Numbered from the stretch's first letter, positions 16,348-25,458 are shown. The stretch is DNA of 64,000 nucleotides from Marixanthomonas sp. SCSIO 43207 (GCF_019904255.1 NZ_CP063203.1:1550001-1614000); one strand, 5' to 3'. Program-made: numbers and translations. The notes: generated from the letters alone by a model not told the origin.

Positions 16348-17826
16348 TTATTGCTTATTATATAGCTTTTTTCCGGCACTTTCATAAGGGTCGCCAGATA
16401 CCCAAAAAGGTGTTGATGAATCATTGGCAATATTTCTTCCAGATAATACATAGGCTTTAAAAAACTTCAATAAATAATCATAATCAAGGGTGTCTGCTTC
16501 GTCATTGGGACGGTGGTAGTAGGTAGTAATTTTAGAAAAATCTGTAAAGCCTAATGAGAAAGTGGGAGAAGGAATTCCTTTGCGAGCAAAATGTACATTG
16601 TCACTTCTGTTAAACAATCCTTGCTCGGGTGCAGGGTCTTCCATGGCTTGTAAGCCAAAAGCAGCAGCAGCATTTTTTATGTTTTCTTCTGCTGTAGTTC
16701 TAGTTAGTCCCACAATTGTTGCGATAGAAGTATCATTGTATCCGCCGTTGTCACTATTAAAACAGTATACCATTTGCTCAAGCGGTACAATAGGGTTTTG
16801 TGTGTAAAATTCGCTTCCTAGTAAACCTTTTTCTTCAGCAGTAAATAGAATAAATAAAGCTGATCGTTTTGTGGGGTAGGCGGCTAGGTTTTCTGCCATA
16901 CTTAATACAGTTGTAACTCCTACTGCATTATCTCTCGCGCCGTTATAGATTGTATCTCCTGTTTTATCGGGTTGACCAATTCCTACATGATCATAGTGTG
17001 CTGAGTAAATAATATATTCGTCTTTTAATTGTGGGTCGGTGCCTTCAACAATACCAACTACATTTTGGGTACGAATTATTTCAAGACTTTCCTCTTGCAT
17101 TGTTAGCTGGATAGGGTATTTCTTTTTGGGTGTAAAAGAAGCAGCGTGTGTTTCATTTATGTCTTGTACCCATACATAACTAAAAGGTGTTTCTTTTGAG
17201 TTTTGATTTTTTGATTGAGAAATTTCAAGTCGTTGGCTGTTAAAATTATGATCAATATAGCTCCAAATTTGTGGTGCTGCATTGATGTATTCTATAATTG
17301 CCAACGCTCCAGCTTTTTTTGCCAATTCCATCTTTTTTCCTCGCAAACCAAAAGCACTGCGAGCGTCTTTTGCATCTGGACCTCCGGCTTTTATTAAAAC
17401 AACTTTTCCTTCTACGTTGATGTTTTGATAGTCTTTTTCTAGACCGTATCCTATATAAATTGCATCACCGGTGTAATTTATTTTTGAAGCGTTTAAAACT
17501 ACTTTGTTTGTATATTCTTTTCCTTCAACAGAAAGTGTACTGTTTTTTGGCGGTGTGATAGCTTGTAAAGGCACTTCTTGATAATAATCATTAGTTAGCG
17601 GGTTGGGCTTAACGCCATGCCGCCTAAAGGTATTTGCTAAGTAGGATGCCGCAATTTTATTTTCGGGCGTTCCGGTTTCACGTCCTTTCAATAAATCATC
17701 TGAAAGAAAATAAATATGACCTTCAATATCTCCTTTTGAAACGGTTGCTTCTACTTTTTCTTGGTCTGTTTGTGCAAAGATGACCGTGCTTAAAAATAGA
17801 GTGATTAATAGACTTGGGTATTTCAT
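16348..17826 (-). CDS. Secreted M28-family metallopeptidase with PA domain
   Basis: 492 residues. Signal peptide about 1-18 (FLSTVIFAQ). A PA-type insertion (about 85-240) precedes the di-zinc peptidase core: IYSAHYDHVG (His ligand and Asp), NGARDNAVGV (bridging Asp), FTAEEKGLLGS (catalytic Glu-Glu), FNSDNGG (Asp) and YYHRPNDEADTLD (His). It is probably an aminopeptidase acting in the periplasm or outside. The gene lies 48 bases downstream of the small secreted protein gene on the same strand. Confidence 0.93.
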   Translation of the reverse strand: MKYPSLLITLFLSTVIFAQTDQEKVEATVSKGDIEGHIYFLSDDLLKGRETGTPENKIAASYLANTFRRHGVKPNPLTNDYYQEVPLQAITPPKNSTLSVEGKEYTNKVVLNASKINYTGDAIYIGYGLEKDYQNINVEGKVVLIKAGGPDAKDARSAFGLRGKKMELAKKAGALAIIEYINAAPQIWSYIDHNFNSQRLEISQSKNQNSKETPFSYVWVQDINETHAASFTPKKKYPIQLTMQEESLEIIRTQNVVGIVEGTDPQLKDEYIIYSAHYDHVGIGQPDKTGDTIYNGARDNAVGVTTVLSMAENLAAYPTKRSALFILFTAEEKGLLGSEFYTQNPIVPLEQMVYCFNSDNGGYNDTSIATIVGLTRTTAEENIKNAAAAFGLQAMEDPAPEQGLFNRSDNVHFARKGIPSPTFSLGFTDFSKITTYYHRPNDEADTLDYDYLLKFFKAYVLSGRNIANDSSTPFWVSGDPYESAGKKLYNKQ

Positions 17827-17874
17827 TGAAATAATCTATAAAGTGTATAATTAATAATTTTGAAAAGGTATGAA

Positions 17875-18366
17875 TTATTTATTTGTAGAAGAAGCGTCTA
17901 AGTTTAATTTTCTAATTCTTCTTTTTAGATCTCTACTGTCACTGTATAATGTTACTCCAGAGCATTTATCTACCGCATACCGGTTTAATTTGTTTTCTTC
18001 AAATTCGCTTAATTTAATTCTAGAGATGGTTTCTTCATTCAAATCTGGGAAAAGCTCTTCAAGTACAGGATTTTCACTTAGGTCAAGTACCAACCAGTTT
18101 CTTCCGGGAATAATTATACCAAACCTTATAGGACAGCCACAGCGATCTTCTTTGGCAACTATTTTTTTTTCATTGTCAAGATAGGTTGCATCTGCAAAAA
18201 GTTTTTCTTTGATTAATTCCAGTTGAAAACCAATGGTTTCGGTCTTTTTAAATTCTTTAATCCATTCTTGATTGCTTTTTTTAAGCAAACACTCTTCAGG
18301 AAGGGGGCGTTGTGCAAAAGCACTGCCAAAAGCAAATAAAAAAACTATGAGGTAATATGTTTTCAA
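17875..18366 (-). CDS. Secreted hypothetical protein
   Basis: 163 residues with signal peptide MKTYYLIVFLFAFGSAFAQ. The mature protein contains Cys at PEECLLKK, the pair RCGCP and DKCSG, which could form disulfides in the periplasm, and ends in a basic stretch. Family not recognised. It probably shares a transcript with the M28 peptidase. Confidence 0.6.
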   Translation of the reverse strand: MKTYYLIVFLFAFGSAFAQRPLPEECLLKKSNQEWIKEFKKTETIGFQLELIKEKLFADATYLDNEKKIVAKEDRCGCPIRFGIIIPGRNWLVLDLSENPVLEELFPDLNEETISRIKLSEFEENKLNRYAVDKCSGVTLYSDSRDLKRRIRKLNLDASSTNK

Positions 18367-18529
18367 AACTACAACAGTACTATAACACGGTATACATCCC
18401 GAACCGTTTTACGAGATACCATAATGTTGCAGTAGGTGATAAGTGATTGGTTGTGTTAAAGATACACAAAAATTAAAAACCCGTTAATACCCAGATTATT
18501 AAATTTACATAAACTGTTTCATTCTTTTA

Positions 18530-20431
18530 CTATTCATTAAGGTAGGTAACGAGATCTTCTAGTTTTTGTGCTGAATCTTGAAGTCCGCCTGCTTGGTTTC
18601 TGGTTAACCAAACTGTTTTATGACTGTCAATAATTGAAGTTAATTCTTTAGCAAGTTCTTTTCGTTTGCGTAGTGGAATATTTTTGGTAGCCATATCTTT
18701 TGCTTGCAAACGTTCCAGACCTAATTTAATTCCGAAGAGGGCAAGTTTTGAAGCTTGTTTTAATTCTTTGATACTAATTTTGCCATCTGCAGCGGTAGGT
18801 TTGGCTTTTTGTAGCATTTCTACTCCTTTTTCAATCTCTGCTCGAGCAGCTAATAGTCCCGAAGTGTTAAGGTGTTTGGTTTGATAATGCCCTTGCATTG
18901 TCCACTTATAGCGGCGTATCATTAAATGGTAAGCATTTGAATTTCCTTCAGGAATATCGGCTTTTGTGTAAGCATTTCCTAAGATTAATAAAGCTTTGGC
19001 TGTATAACCGCTAGCATCTTTAAAAACATAATTAGTAAGAAGAAACTCCAAGTTGTTACTTGTTTTTTCAGAATAATTCCAAGCGTAATTTGCACCCAAA
19101 ACCAAAGTAGGGTAGCTTACAGATTTTGGCTGAAAGTGGCCATAGTCACCCCAATCTGTAATTAAATAGCCTTTTGCTTTATATTTATTACCGGCGATTG
19201 CGGCTTCTTTCAAATTTATAAATGCATTGTGATTTCTACCTATTTCTGAACGCCAAGTAGAGGTACCGGGACACACATAAAAATCTAATCCGGCTTTGTG
19301 AAACTCGGTCAAATTTTTATCAAAAGGATACGTAGCATCATACCCCCAAACTAGGGCTGTCATATTGGTGGGTATGTCTTTGATGAGCTCAGGATGGTTT
19401 AACACTATGTCTCCCCAAAACTGAGTTTTTTTACCATTTTTGTTTACCTCGGCGTTTAATTTTTTTAAAAAGTTGAGGTACACGGTTCCTTTACCAATTT
19501 CTTCGCTTAACGCTTTTGATTTACCAAGCCCCAACTCCAAAGTCTCATCACCACCAATATTGGCATACTTACTTGTAAAGTTTGGCAATAACTCGGCATA
19601 AAGCTCTTGCATTAATTCAAAAGATTTTGGGTTTGTGGGTGCCAAGGCAGTTCTTTTTTTATTTCCCCAAATGGTTTTACAGTTGGTCTCACATTCACTT
19701 AACTCTAAATACTCATCATGTTTAAGCCAATTTTCCATATGACCAAATGAGTTTTGATTAGGGACCAAGTCAATTCCTCTTTTTAAGCAGTAGTAATCAA
19801 GATCTTTAATTTGTGAAGCAGTAAGTGCACTAGCATCTTTCCATACTATTGGGTGGTTTCTGTAAGCAAAAGTATGTTCGGTGTATAATTGCAACTCATT
19901 AATGCGCCACGAAGCCAATTGATCAATAAGTTGATAAAGACTTTCCATAGTGGGCACTTTGTTTCTGCTAATATCTAGCATATATCCTCTTTTTTCAAAA
20001 TTTGCCCAATCGTTTATTTGTAATTCAGGAAGAGATTGTTGTTCAGTTTTTGCGTTGTTAAGCAAGTAAGAAAGCGTTTGTTTTGCATACCTTAGCGCTG
20101 TTGTGTTTTTAGCTGAAATATGAATTGTATTTTTTTCAATATTCAAATGGTATGCATCAAAATGGGGTAACCCAGCTTGTATTTGAAAATTTATGGTAAG
20201 CATTTTGGTACCGGCTCTCAGATTCCACTCTCCGGCTGAAGCCTCTTGCATGCTTTTTTTTAAAAATTCATTTAGGTCTGAAAGTTGACTTTGATTAATA
20301 GCAATTGAATCGGTATTAATTGTTATTTCTTGTGGGGTAAAAAGCAAGTACTTTTTTAAAAGTTCATTTGCCGAAGTGAACGTACTTATGAAGATTGCTA
20401 TAATTAAAAGGATAGACTTACTATTGATCAT
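18530..20431 (-). CDS. GH20 family beta-N-acetylhexosaminidase-like protein
   Basis: 633 residues with signal peptide (ILLIIAIFISTFTSA). An N-terminal GH20b-type alpha/beta domain (about 30-140) precedes the TIM barrel. Marks: YMLDISRNKVP at barrel strand 1, SFGHMENWLKHDEY, and the catalytic Asp-Glu pair in NIGGDETLELG; LVWGYDATYPFD supplies a substrate Trp. The C-terminal 150 residues are helical. It hydrolyses terminal N-acetyl-hexosamine residues of chitin, peptidoglycan or glycans, but the sugar is not determined here. It has no PUL neighbours. Confidence 0.88.
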   Translation of the reverse strand: MINSKSILLIIAIFISTFTSANELLKKYLLFTPQEITINTDSIAINQSQLSDLNEFLKKSMQEASAGEWNLRAGTKMLTINFQIQAGLPHFDAYHLNIEKNTIHISAKNTTALRYAKQTLSYLLNNAKTEQQSLPELQINDWANFEKRGYMLDISRNKVPTMESLYQLIDQLASWRINELQLYTEHTFAYRNHPIVWKDASALTASQIKDLDYYCLKRGIDLVPNQNSFGHMENWLKHDEYLELSECETNCKTIWGNKKRTALAPTNPKSFELMQELYAELLPNFTSKYANIGGDETLELGLGKSKALSEEIGKGTVYLNFLKKLNAEVNKNGKKTQFWGDIVLNHPELIKDIPTNMTALVWGYDATYPFDKNLTEFHKAGLDFYVCPGTSTWRSEIGRNHNAFINLKEAAIAGNKYKAKGYLITDWGDYGHFQPKSVSYPTLVLGANYAWNYSEKTSNNLEFLLTNYVFKDASGYTAKALLILGNAYTKADIPEGNSNAYHLMIRRYKWTMQGHYQTKHLNTSGLLAARAEIEKGVEMLQKAKPTAADGKISIKELKQASKLALFGIKLGLERLQAKDMATKNIPLRKRKELAKELTSIIDSHKTVWLTRNQAGGLQDSAQKLEDLVTYLNE

Positions 20432-20545
20432 GCTTGTAGGGTTATATGATGTTTTAGAATATTACTTATAGCGTAATGCATAAATAAAAGCTGTAAAATT
20501 AAAGTATTTTACAGCCTTTACATATGGATTGATAAATTATATTGC

Positions 20546-21301
20546 TTAAAATTCTTGCGCTGTTGGGCGAAGTACTATTTCATTTACATCAACATCTGCA
20601 GGTTGTTCAATAGCAAATGCTATTGTTCTAGCTACTGAGTCTGAAGGTATAGCAACATTGTTGTATAGATCATTAACAGCTTCAGAGCTTTCTTTGTGTG
20701 TGCTTCCGTGTTTTAGTTCAGATTCTACAGCACCAGGTTCAATAGAGGTGGTTCGTATTTTGTCACCTACTTCGTGACGTAATCCTTCAGATATGGCACG
20801 AACAGCATACTTGGTTCCGCTGTAAACAGTTCCGCCGGGACTAAATACTTTAACTCCTGCTACAGATGATAAATTGATAAAGTGACCCGATTCTTGTTTT
20901 TGGAATTCTGGTAAAGCAGCAGCCACACCATATAAAACACCTTTCACGTTAATATCTATCATGCGGTCCCATTCATCTACTTTGGTTTCACTCATTGGTG
21001 CAATCGCCATTAAACCTGCGTTATTTACCATCACATCAATTTTCCCAAATTCAGAAACTGCTTTGTCTACCAAGGCTTTTACTTGTTCTTTTTTGGTAAC
21101 GTCTGTGGCAATATAGGTAGCTTTTCCGTTGCCTTCGGCGTTGATTTCTTCGGTTATTTTCTGAAGACGTTCTTCACGCCGCGCACCTAACACGACATTG
21201 GCTCCTTTACTTGCTAAATGACGTGCAGTTGTTTCACCTAATCCACTACTACCTCCTGTTATAACTACTACTTTTCCTTTAATGTTGTTTTCTAAATTCA
21301 T
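20546..21301 (-). CDS. Short-chain dehydrogenase/reductase
   Basis: 251 residues, classical SDR: TGGSSGLG (residues 15-22) binds NAD(P), NNAG at 93-96, catalytic Ser145 with Tyr160 and Lys164 (YSGTK), and GARR after strand 2 suggesting NADP preference. It is the YdfG/clavaldehyde-like type, often acting on small carbonyls. The upstream region has two palindromes (21332-21349 and 21370-21385) that look like operators. Same strand as the redox cluster upstream, but nearly 500 bases apart. Confidence 0.9.
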   Translation of the reverse strand: MNLENNIKGKVVVITGGSSGLGETTARHLASKGANVVLGARREERLQKITEEINAEGNGKATYIATDVTKKEQVKALVDKAVSEFGKIDVMVNNAGLMAIAPMSETKVDEWDRMIDINVKGVLYGVAAALPEFQKQESGHFINLSSVAGVKVFSPGGTVYSGTKYAVRAISEGLRHEVGDKIRTTSIEPGAVESELKHGSTHKESSEAVNDLYNNVAIPSDSVARTIAFAIEQPADVDVNEIVLRPTAQEF

Positions 21302-21331
21302 CTCTCTTTTTTTGTTTAGTATTAATTAATG

Positions 21332-21349
21332 TAAGCTATGTTTAGCTTA
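21332..21349. promoter_or_regulatory. Candidate operator before SDR gene
   Basis: TAAGCTA-N4-TAGCTTA, a perfect 7-base inverted repeat 31 bases before the SDR ATG. Size and symmetry fit a dimeric repressor site; the regulator is unknown. A second, GGTAC-N6-GTACC, lies at 21370-21385. Confidence 0.4.
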
Positions 21350-21600
21350 ATAGTATTTTACAAAGAATTGGTACGATAAGGTACCGCTTTCCTTACGGCA
21401 TACTTCTGTGGTTATAGTTAAGGTTTCTTTAAATTTTATAAATTTTTTCCTAAGGGATGGATAGTAATAATGAATATTAAATCAAAACGTCTTTACTTGC
21501 AAATAAGTGACTTAGAATGACGGCGGTTGCATTCTTCTGCATTTGTTTGCTACTTATTGAGTGAAAAACCTCTTTTTTTAGGGGTTTTCTTCGGGTTTCC

Positions 21601-21670
21601 TTCGGGGTTCCTTCGGGAACGGGTTAGGGTTATTTTCCGAAAATATACCGTCTCCCGAACAAACCCCGAA
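21601..21670. repeat. Long GC-rich imperfect palindrome
   Basis: Arms 21601-21617 and 21654-21670 match at 15 of 17 positions (TTCGGGGTT..TTCGGG type). The inside continues to pair (ACGG with CCGT, then TATTTT-CCG-AAAATA at the tip), giving a cruciform or RNA hairpin of about 70 bases. Three CTTCGGG direct copies overlap its left side. G+C is clearly above the flanks. Confidence 0.6.
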
Positions 21671-21743
21671 CCAGAGTAAAATAAAGGGTGACCAAAAGCA
21701 TAGAAAGAGGTGAGTAGGTATTTCAGAATTGATAATGTGATAT

Positions 21744-21771
21744 AAAAAAAGCGAGCTAAATCAGCCCGCTT
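21744..21771 (-). terminator. Terminator of the HbpS-like gene
   Basis: On the minus strand AGCGGGC, seven-base loop, GCTCGCT, then seven T. Confidence 0.8.
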
Positions 21772-21796
21772 TCTCTTTTTTTCAAACACGTTGCTT

Positions 21797-22198
21797 TTAT
21801 AATGCTTCGGCACCAGCTTTTGCTACCGTGTGGTCATCATCAACGGTGCTTCCGCTTACGCCAATAGCACCAATAATAGTTCCATTGCTATTGGTAACAG
21901 GTATTCCACCTGGGAATGAAATTAATCCTCCGTTTGAGTGTTCAATATTGTAAAGTGATTCTCCCGGTTGTGAGAGTTTACCAATTTCCCCACTGTTCAT
22001 ATCGAAAAAGCGGGCTGTTTTGGCTTTTTTAAGGGCAATATCTGCACTTCCTAACCAAGCACCATCCATACGGACAAATGCCACTTGATTGGCGCCGGCG
22101 TCAACCACGCTTATGTTCATTTTAGTATCTATTTCTTTCGCTTTGGCCTTAGCCGCCGCAATCATCTTTTCTGCTTGTTCTAAATTAATTGTATTCAT
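21797..22198 (-). CDS. GlcG/HbpS family heme-degrading-like protein
   Basis: 133 residues, the whole length of the GlcG/HbpS (DUF336) domain. Marks are [18 protein letters not shown], the central SFPGGIPV and the C-terminal [20 protein letters not shown]. Relatives bind heme or act beside oxidoreductase operons, and no signal peptide is seen. It probably belongs to the minus-strand run ABM, old yellow enzyme, aldehyde dehydrogenase, HbpS-like, although a palindromic element fills the gap to the dehydrogenase. Confidence 0.85.
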   Translation of the reverse strand: MNTINLEQAEKMIAAAKAKAKEIDTKMNISVVDAGANQVAFVRMDGAWLGSADIALKKAKTARFFDMNSGEIGKLSQPGESLYNIEHSNGGLISFPGGIPVTNSNGTIIGAIGVSGSTVDDDHTVAKAGAEAL

Positions 22199-22236
22199 AT
22201 AATTTCGTTTTAAAATTAGTAATCGGTTTTTTTATT

Positions 22237-22311
22237 GATCGTGACCAAAATTATAGGTGGCTGAGTGTTCTGCTCGTGAGAGCAGAATGTGTCGAAGCCC
22301 CAATTTTGATC
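22237..22311. repeat. REP-like palindromic intergenic element
   Basis: The core TTCTGCTC-GTGA-GAGCAGAA (22268-22287) is a perfect hairpin, nested in GGCTGAG ... GTCGAAGCC and in outer arms AAAATT / AATTTTGATC with GATC at both ends. It fills almost exactly the space between two co-directional genes. The GGCTGAG/TCGAAGCC halves resemble the palindromic repeats scattered through many Bacteroidota genomes. Confidence 0.55.
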
Positions 22312-23700
22312 TTAACTCAACTGCATCACCGCTTTTGCATTTACAAACTCTTTAATACCAAAACCACCGTGTTCACGTCCATAACCTGAATCTTTTACTC
22401 CACCAAATGGCATATTAGGTTGCGCCAACCCAAATGAATTGATAAACACCATACCTGTATCAAAGTGGTTTTTGGCAAGATCAAAGGCTTTTTCTGTATT
22501 TTCAGAAAAAATACCGCCACCTAAACCAAAACGACTGTCGTTTGCAATACGCATGGCATCTTCAGCATCTTTTGCATGAATTAAGGATGCCACAGGACCA
22601 AACAGCTCATCATCATAGGCTGGTTGACCAGGTTCTACATTTTCCAATACGGTTGCGGGATAGTAAAATCCTTTTCCCTCAGGAAGTTCACCGCCACATA
22701 AAACCTTTGCGCCTTTTTTTACACTTTCAGTCACTTGCTTGTGTAAGTCGTCTCTAAGATCTTCTCTAGCCATAGGGCCAATTTTTGAGTTTTCGTCCGT
22801 AGGGTCTCCATGAGTAACTCCTTTCATACGTTTAACAAAAGCCTCTTTGAACTCATCATATACTTTATCAACAACAATAAAGCGTTTTGCTGCTACACAC
22901 GTCTCTCCATTATTATAGACGCGACCATTAACACAATGCTTTACAGCTTTATCAATATTTGCATCATCAAGTACAATGTATGCATCGTTGCTTCCCAATT
23001 CTAAGACTGTTTTTTTCAATTGTGCTCCGGCTTTTTTACCAATTACTTTTCCTGCCTCAGGGCTTCCGGTAAGGGTAACACCTCGTACCAATTTGTTTTT
23101 AATAATATCATCAGATTGTTTATGATTGATCAACAGTACTGTAAACAAGTTTTTTGGTAAGCCGGCTTCAGTATATATTTTTTCAAGTAGTTTGCCGCTT
23201 CCGGTAACATTTTCAGCGTGTTTTAATAACACCCCGTTACCAGCCATTAGGTTGGCTATTGAATAACGTACTACTTGATAGGCTGGGAAATTCCATGGTT
23301 GAATTCCGTAGATTACCCCTATAGGAGAATACGTGATAACACCTTTACCACCGTTGGGTAACTCGCGTTCATCATCTGCTAACTCTTTAGGGCCATTTTC
23401 GGCTGTGTAATCACAAATACTGGTGCATAAATCAACCTCTTGCTTACTTTGCTTAAGTAATTTACCCATTTCTTGGGTCATTGTTTGTACGAGTTCGTCT
23501 TTGTGCTTTTGTAAACTTTGACCTATAGCCTTGATGATTTTTGCACGCTCTTCAATGGGTGTTGTTTTCCATTTTAAAAAAGCTTCATGACAATTTTTTA
23601 CTGAATCTTCAGCTTGTTTATCTGTCATAAATGTATAGTGTTGTATTAGTTCTCCCGTAGCCGGGTTGATTGTTTTTAATCCTTCTAATTGCTCTTCCAT
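22312..23700 (-). CDS. NAD(P)-dependent aldehyde dehydrogenase (succinate-semialdehyde dehydrogenase-like)
   Basis: 462 residues, full ALDH fold. General-base Glu in LELGSND, nucleophilic Cys268 in NNGETCVAAKRF, and the C-terminal PFGGVKDSGYGREHG. Length and the start KTINPATGELIQHY fit the GabD/Sad branch, which oxidises succinate semialdehyde or related short aldehydes. Between the old yellow enzyme and the HbpS-like gene it could clear aldehydes made in electrophile detoxification; this is inference. Confidence 0.92.
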   Translation of the reverse strand: MEEQLEGLKTINPATGELIQHYTFMTDKQAEDSVKNCHEAFLKWKTTPIEERAKIIKAIGQSLQKHKDELVQTMTQEMGKLLKQSKQEVDLCTSICDYTAENGPKELADDERELPNGGKGVITYSPIGVIYGIQPWNFPAYQVVRYSIANLMAGNGVLLKHAENVTGSGKLLEKIYTEAGLPKNLFTVLLINHKQSDDIIKNKLVRGVTLTGSPEAGKVIGKKAGAQLKKTVLELGSNDAYIVLDDANIDKAVKHCVNGRVYNNGETCVAAKRFIVVDKVYDEFKEAFVKRMKGVTHGDPTDENSKIGPMAREDLRDDLHKQVTESVKKGAKVLCGGELPEGKGFYYPATVLENVEPGQPAYDDELFGPVASLIHAKDAEDAMRIANDSRFGLGGGIFSENTEKAFDLAKNHFDTGMVFINSFGLAQPNMPFGGVKDSGYGREHGGFGIKEFVNAKAVMQLS

Positions 23701-23724
23701 GGTTTTCTTATTTTAATTGTTAAT

Positions 23725-24843
23725 TTATGACGAAACAGGGCTATCTTCTCTAGCTTTTGCTTCATAGTCTATGTAACCCTCTATGCCTTGTGTGTAAAAA
23801 GTGTCTTTATCCCAGTCACTTAAAGGAATGTTTTTTTCAAATCGCTCTACTAGGTCAGGATTGCTTATGTATGGTTTTCCATAAGCTACTAAATCTGCAT
23901 CTCCACGTTTTATGACTGCATTACCTTTTTCTTGATCAAAATTGGTGTTAATCATCAAAGTGCCTTTGTAAATAGGGCGGTATCTTTTGGCGATTTCGGT
24001 TTTAGCAAAAGGTACATCGCTTACATCATTGAATGGTTCACTTAAATGGAGGTAAGCAAGATTGTATTCATTAAGTTTTTCAATTATATAATCAAAAGTA
24101 GGTATGGTTTCTTTGTCAAGCTCCATTCCAAAAATACCGTGTAGCGAGGGGTTCATTCGTAAACCAATTCTATTTTCAGGCATAACTTCTTTGATAGCAT
24201 CAATTACTTCAAACAAGAAACGAGCTCTGTTTTCAATACTTCCGCCATAATCATCGGTTCGTTTATTGGATGTTGCATTAAAAAATTGATGAAGTAAATA
24301 TCCGTTACTACCGTGTATTTCAATGCCATCAAAACCAGCTTTCATAGCGTTTTTAGCAGCATCTGCAAAATCTTGAACAGTTTGTTTTATATCTGCCACG
24401 GTCATTTCTTTTGGGGTTACGGTGTCTTTAAAACCTTCTGGAGTGAATGATTGAGCATTTGGGTTAATAGCAGATGGTGAGTGTGGTAACGCACCGTTAT
24501 GAAAATCTGGATGTGACATGCGACCTACGTGCCATAATTGAATAAATATGCGACCGTTTGCTTCATGAACAGCTTTGGTAACTTCTTTCCAGCCGTCTAC
24601 TTGGGCTTGAGTATGGATTCCGGGAGTATGGATATACCCCACTGCTTGTTCCGAAACCTGCGAACCTTCCGTAATAATTAATCCAGCTGAAGCACGTTGC
24701 TTATAATAGATAGCATGTTTATCAGGGGTTGGTTTCTTTTCAGGATTATTGGCACGGCTTCTCGTCATAGGTGCCATTACCACACGGTTGGGTAGTTTTA
24801 AATCGCCCATAGTATAGGGCTGTAATAAATGTTGTTTGCTCAT
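23725..24843 (-). CDS. Alkene reductase, old yellow enzyme family (NemA-like)
   Basis: 372 residues, FMN TIM barrel. Marks: VVMAPMTRSRA at the start, IFIQLWHVGRMSHPDF (substrate/FMN His and Arg), GFDGIEIHGSNGYLLHQFFNATSNKRTD split around residue 185 with the paired His and Asn, and LVAYGKPYISNPDLVER binding the phosphate. It reduces activated C=C bonds (enones, maleimides, nitro compounds) with NAD(P)H in the cytoplasm. 24 bases separate it from the aldehyde dehydrogenase gene. Confidence 0.94.
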   Translation of the reverse strand: MSKQHLLQPYTMGDLKLPNRVVMAPMTRSRANNPEKKPTPDKHAIYYKQRASAGLIITEGSQVSEQAVGYIHTPGIHTQAQVDGWKEVTKAVHEANGRIFIQLWHVGRMSHPDFHNGALPHSPSAINPNAQSFTPEGFKDTVTPKEMTVADIKQTVQDFADAAKNAMKAGFDGIEIHGSNGYLLHQFFNATSNKRTDDYGGSIENRARFLFEVIDAIKEVMPENRIGLRMNPSLHGIFGMELDKETIPTFDYIIEKLNEYNLAYLHLSEPFNDVSDVPFAKTEIAKRYRPIYKGTLMINTNFDQEKGNAVIKRGDADLVAYGKPYISNPDLVERFEKNIPLSDWDKDTFYTQGIEGYIDYEAKAREDSPVSS

Positions 24844-24905
24844 ATAAATGCCCGTGAATACGGGTGTTTTTAATTATACCAAAAAATTTTGTAATATGTC
24901 CTAAT

Positions 24906-25199
24906 CTATTTAGCAGAAAGAATATCAATCTTCTTAATATCTGGATCTTCGCTAAGTAAACGGTCTGCATTTTCCATCAATGCTTTAGCAATCTCGCCAT
25001 TTAAATGAGCATCTCTTCCTGCTTCGTTTTCAAACGTATCAAAAATTCCAAAGGTGGAATCATCAATCTTAAAACTATACCACGTGAGGGTTTTGTCTTC
25101 CTGTCGAGCGAGATCTACAGCGCCTTTGATAAATTGGGCTACTTCGTCCTCTTTTCCTTCCTTGGCTTTTAGCGTAGCCAATAATCCTAACTTTTTCAT
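24906..25199 (-). CDS. Putative quinol monooxygenase (ABM domain)
   Basis: 97 residues from the ATG at 25199; an in-frame TTG ten codons upstream is not favoured. MKKLGLLATLKAKEGKEDEVAQFI, SFKIDDSTFGIFDTFENEAGRDAHLNG (split motif) is the ABM/YgiN pattern of a dimeric alpha-beta barrel acting without cofactor. First gene of the minus-strand redox run; co-expression with a flavin ene-reductase suggests quinone or electrophile stress. Confidence 0.85.
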   Translation of the reverse strand: MKKLGLLATLKAKEGKEDEVAQFIKGAVDLARQEDKTLTWYSFKIDDSTFGIFDTFENEAGRDAHLNGEIAKALMENADRLLSEDPDIKKIDILSAK

Positions 25200-25380
25200 A
25201 ACAATATTTTTATATTTATCTTGTATCAAACATACAGCATTCTCTAGCCATTTGATCGTTTATAAGCATAAACCTATGTTAAAAGAGTGATAATGTTTTC
25301 TAAACTGAAATAAGAATCTAGGTAATTACCTAAAAGAAGTATAAGTGTAGAAATAAGTATTTAGTACTTTAAAAATCACT

Positions 25381-25410
25381 TTGAAACTCCCTTTCAGAAT
25401 GTTATCTTTG
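25381..25410 (+). promoter_or_regulatory. Promoter of ffh
   Basis: TTG (25381-25383), 19 bases, TATCTTTG (25403-25410): a textbook Bacteroidota housekeeping promoter, about 48 bases before the ffh ATG. Confidence 0.8.
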
Positions 25411-25458
25411 CAACCCTATAACCCTTTAATGGGACTTCAATTTTAAAGTATAAAGAAT

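Larger units (their letters stand above)
21302..21796. other. Intergenic stretch with palindromes, no convincing gene
   Basis: 495 bases between the SDR and HbpS-like genes. It holds two short candidate operators next to the SDR gene, a 70-base GC-rich palindrome (21601-21670) and a terminator for the HbpS-like gene (21744-21771). An 87-codon frame here overlaps the HbpS-like gene, is made largely of the palindrome and is judged spurious. Confidence 0.6.

Noticed and set aside
19105-19140. GTAGGGTAGCTTAC resembling the ECF box
   Set aside because: It lies inside the GH20 coding region and no TGTT(A/C)TA follows at 16 bases.
16348-20431. Polysaccharide or peptide utilization locus with the ECF-TonB genes
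   Set aside because: The M28 and GH20 genes are on the other strand beyond a terminator, lack the ECF motif and have no SusCD.
21550-21813. 87-codon minus-strand frame
   Set aside because: It is composed largely of the GC-rich palindrome and terminator and overlaps the end of the HbpS-like gene; its translation looks unlike a protein.
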